From: Acidobacteriaceae bacterium
Lineage (GTDB): Bacteria > Acidobacteriota > Terriglobia > Bryobacterales > Bryobacteraceae
DNA: 7,048 nt
Assembly: GCA_019239585.1 (NCBI GenBank)
Contig: JAFAZU010000291.1
Span: 1-7,048 of the forward strand
Direction: 5' to 3'
Shown here piece after piece: positions 6,721 to 7,048 of the stretch. The notes under the pieces were generated by a model. That model was not told where the DNA came from. It was given only the letters and a program-made list of their open reading frames with translations, and searched no databases. The position numbers and the translations under genes were made by a program. Each line of letters begins with the position of its first letter. Position 1 is the stretch's first letter.

Positions 6721-6924
6721 TTACTCGTGACGAACTACGAGGCATTGGAAGAATGGCCCGGTTAAACTGACCGAATCGCCTGCCGTGTTATACGTTTCGA
6801 GAAGACCAGTTGCATTGGGGAACGGGAAAAGATTAGGAAGAGACTGGCCATTTGCTGCGCACTGGAATAATGTAATCCCGGTAACAATGCATAAAATCCG
6901 AACGAAGAGGCCGCAAGAAAGCAT
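6721..6924 (-). pseudogene. Secreted (probably cytochrome c-like) protein, N-terminal fragment
   Basis: The frame encodes 67 residues. It begins with a clear signal peptide (hydrophobic stretch about 7-20, likely cleavage near NGQ27|SLPN) and continues with LFPFPNATGLLETYNTAGDS and SLTGPFFQ. This opening resembles secreted acidobacterial proteins in which 'TG.FFQSLG.NGR.C..CH' introduces a haem-binding CxxCH; I recall this pattern but cannot search for it. Here the similarity stops after Leu62, exactly where the inverted repeat of the GC-rich element begins, and the haem motif and everything beyond are missing. The remaining five residues are read from the element. The ATG at 6922-6924 has a good ribosome binding site. 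The 3' part of this gene is not found on the far side of the element within the window. The signal peptide is certain; the cytochrome assignment is less so. Confidence 0.65.
6726..6738 (-). repeat. Right terminal inverted repeat of the GC-rich element
   Basis: CGTGACGAACTAC on the plus strand, the exact reverse complement of 6366-6378. It directly follows codon 62 of the truncated secreted-protein gene, and read through in that frame it gives VVRHE followed by a stop. Confidence 0.75.
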
Positions 6925-6933
6925 GGGTGATTG

Positions 6934-6938
6934 CTCCT
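6934..6938 (-). promoter_or_regulatory. Ribosome binding site of the truncated secreted-protein gene
   Basis: AGGAG on the minus strand lies nine bases before the ATG at 6922-6924. It supports that start and shows that this was once a genuinely expressed gene. Confidence 0.7.
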
Positions 6939-7048
6939 ATGTATACCTGCGGATTTTCGGCATGAATTTGGCAGCCGTTCGTATCTTTTATTAATCCGGG
7001 GAAGCGCTGCCGTTACCTGTCCGAGATAAAGAGGCGCTTTTAAACGTG
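6939..7048. other. Upstream flank without a recognised gene
   Basis: About 110 bases upstream of the secreted-protein fragment. An AT-rich patch at about 6985-6996 could belong to a promoter for that minus-strand gene, but no convincing -35/-10 pair is seen. No gene is recognised. Confidence 0.4.

Larger units (their letters stand above)
6366..6738. mobile_element. GC-rich, inverted-repeat-bounded element (candidate MITE)
   Basis: A 373-base tract is bounded by perfect 13-base inverted repeats and is visibly richer in GC than the genes around it (46 of 60 bases are G or C at 6541-6600). It contains an inverted pair of GCTGAGGAACGG and strong short hairpins. The open frames crossing it on both strands have arginine-, proline- and alanine-rich translations with no recognisable domain, so I see no real gene in it. 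On one side the secreted-protein gene loses its coding sense exactly at the repeat; on the other side the TPR frame starts 11 bases away. No target-site duplication is visible. It could be a non-autonomous transposable element, a structured non-coding RNA locus or another dispersed repeat. Confidence 0.6.

Noticed and set aside
6359..6745. Target-site duplication flanking the 13-base inverted repeats
   Set aside because: Left and right flanks share no direct repeat at any boundary shift of a few bases that I tried by eye.
6940..6945. TATACA on the minus strand as a -10 box for the secreted-protein gene
   Set aside because: It would place the transcription start after the ribosome binding site, and no -35 match lies at the right distance.
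7002..7039. AAGCGC…GCGCTTTT inverted repeat as a terminator
   Set aside because: A six-pair stem with a 26-base loop is too weak, and no gene on the plus strand ends just before it.

Overview
The window looks like a chromosomal stretch from an Acidobacteriota-type bacterium, possibly Bryobacterales/Solibacter-like. This is an inference from three things: a PDZ, membrane, GAF and PP2C phosphatase fusion; a membrane-anchored TPR protein with a characteristic C-terminal tail; and a secreted-protein N-terminus carrying an 'LFPFPNATGLL.TYN' start. No rRNA or marker gene is present to confirm it.

The left two thirds (1-4855) is intact and gene-dense. It holds the 3' end of a YpfJ-type neutral zinc metallopeptidase (+), then a convergent gene whose stop lies inside the peptidase gene. 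That second gene is a large membrane SpoIIE/RsbU-type phosphatase (-). Only 24 bases separate it from a divergent secreted S15/CocE-type hydrolase (+), which carries the catalytic triad and the carboxylate cluster of alpha-amino-acid ester hydrolases.

The right third (4856-6924) is a scar of broken genes, all on the minus strand. Read from right to left: (i) the first 62 codons of a signal-peptide-bearing, probably cytochrome c-like secreted protein, cut off at the edge of (ii) a GC-rich 373-base tract bounded by perfect 13-base inverted repeats, with further internal inverted repeats and hairpins; (iii) a TPR membrane protein beginning 11 bases from the other edge of that tract and interrupted by an in-frame TAA, after which the same frame continues with the family's C-terminal tail; (iv) a roughly 65-codon internal slice of an IS701-type transposase; and (v) the last 30 codons of a VapC PIN-domain toxin. 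The last three abut with no spacer and lie in different frames.

The most interesting item is the inverted-repeat-bounded GC-rich element, a candidate MITE or non-autonomous element, together with the fact that the two genes on its sides do not belong together. There is no target-site duplication. That suggests recombination or deletion between two copies of the element, or an assembly join at a repeat. No CRISPR, tRNA, rRNA or clear operon-scale new system was seen.
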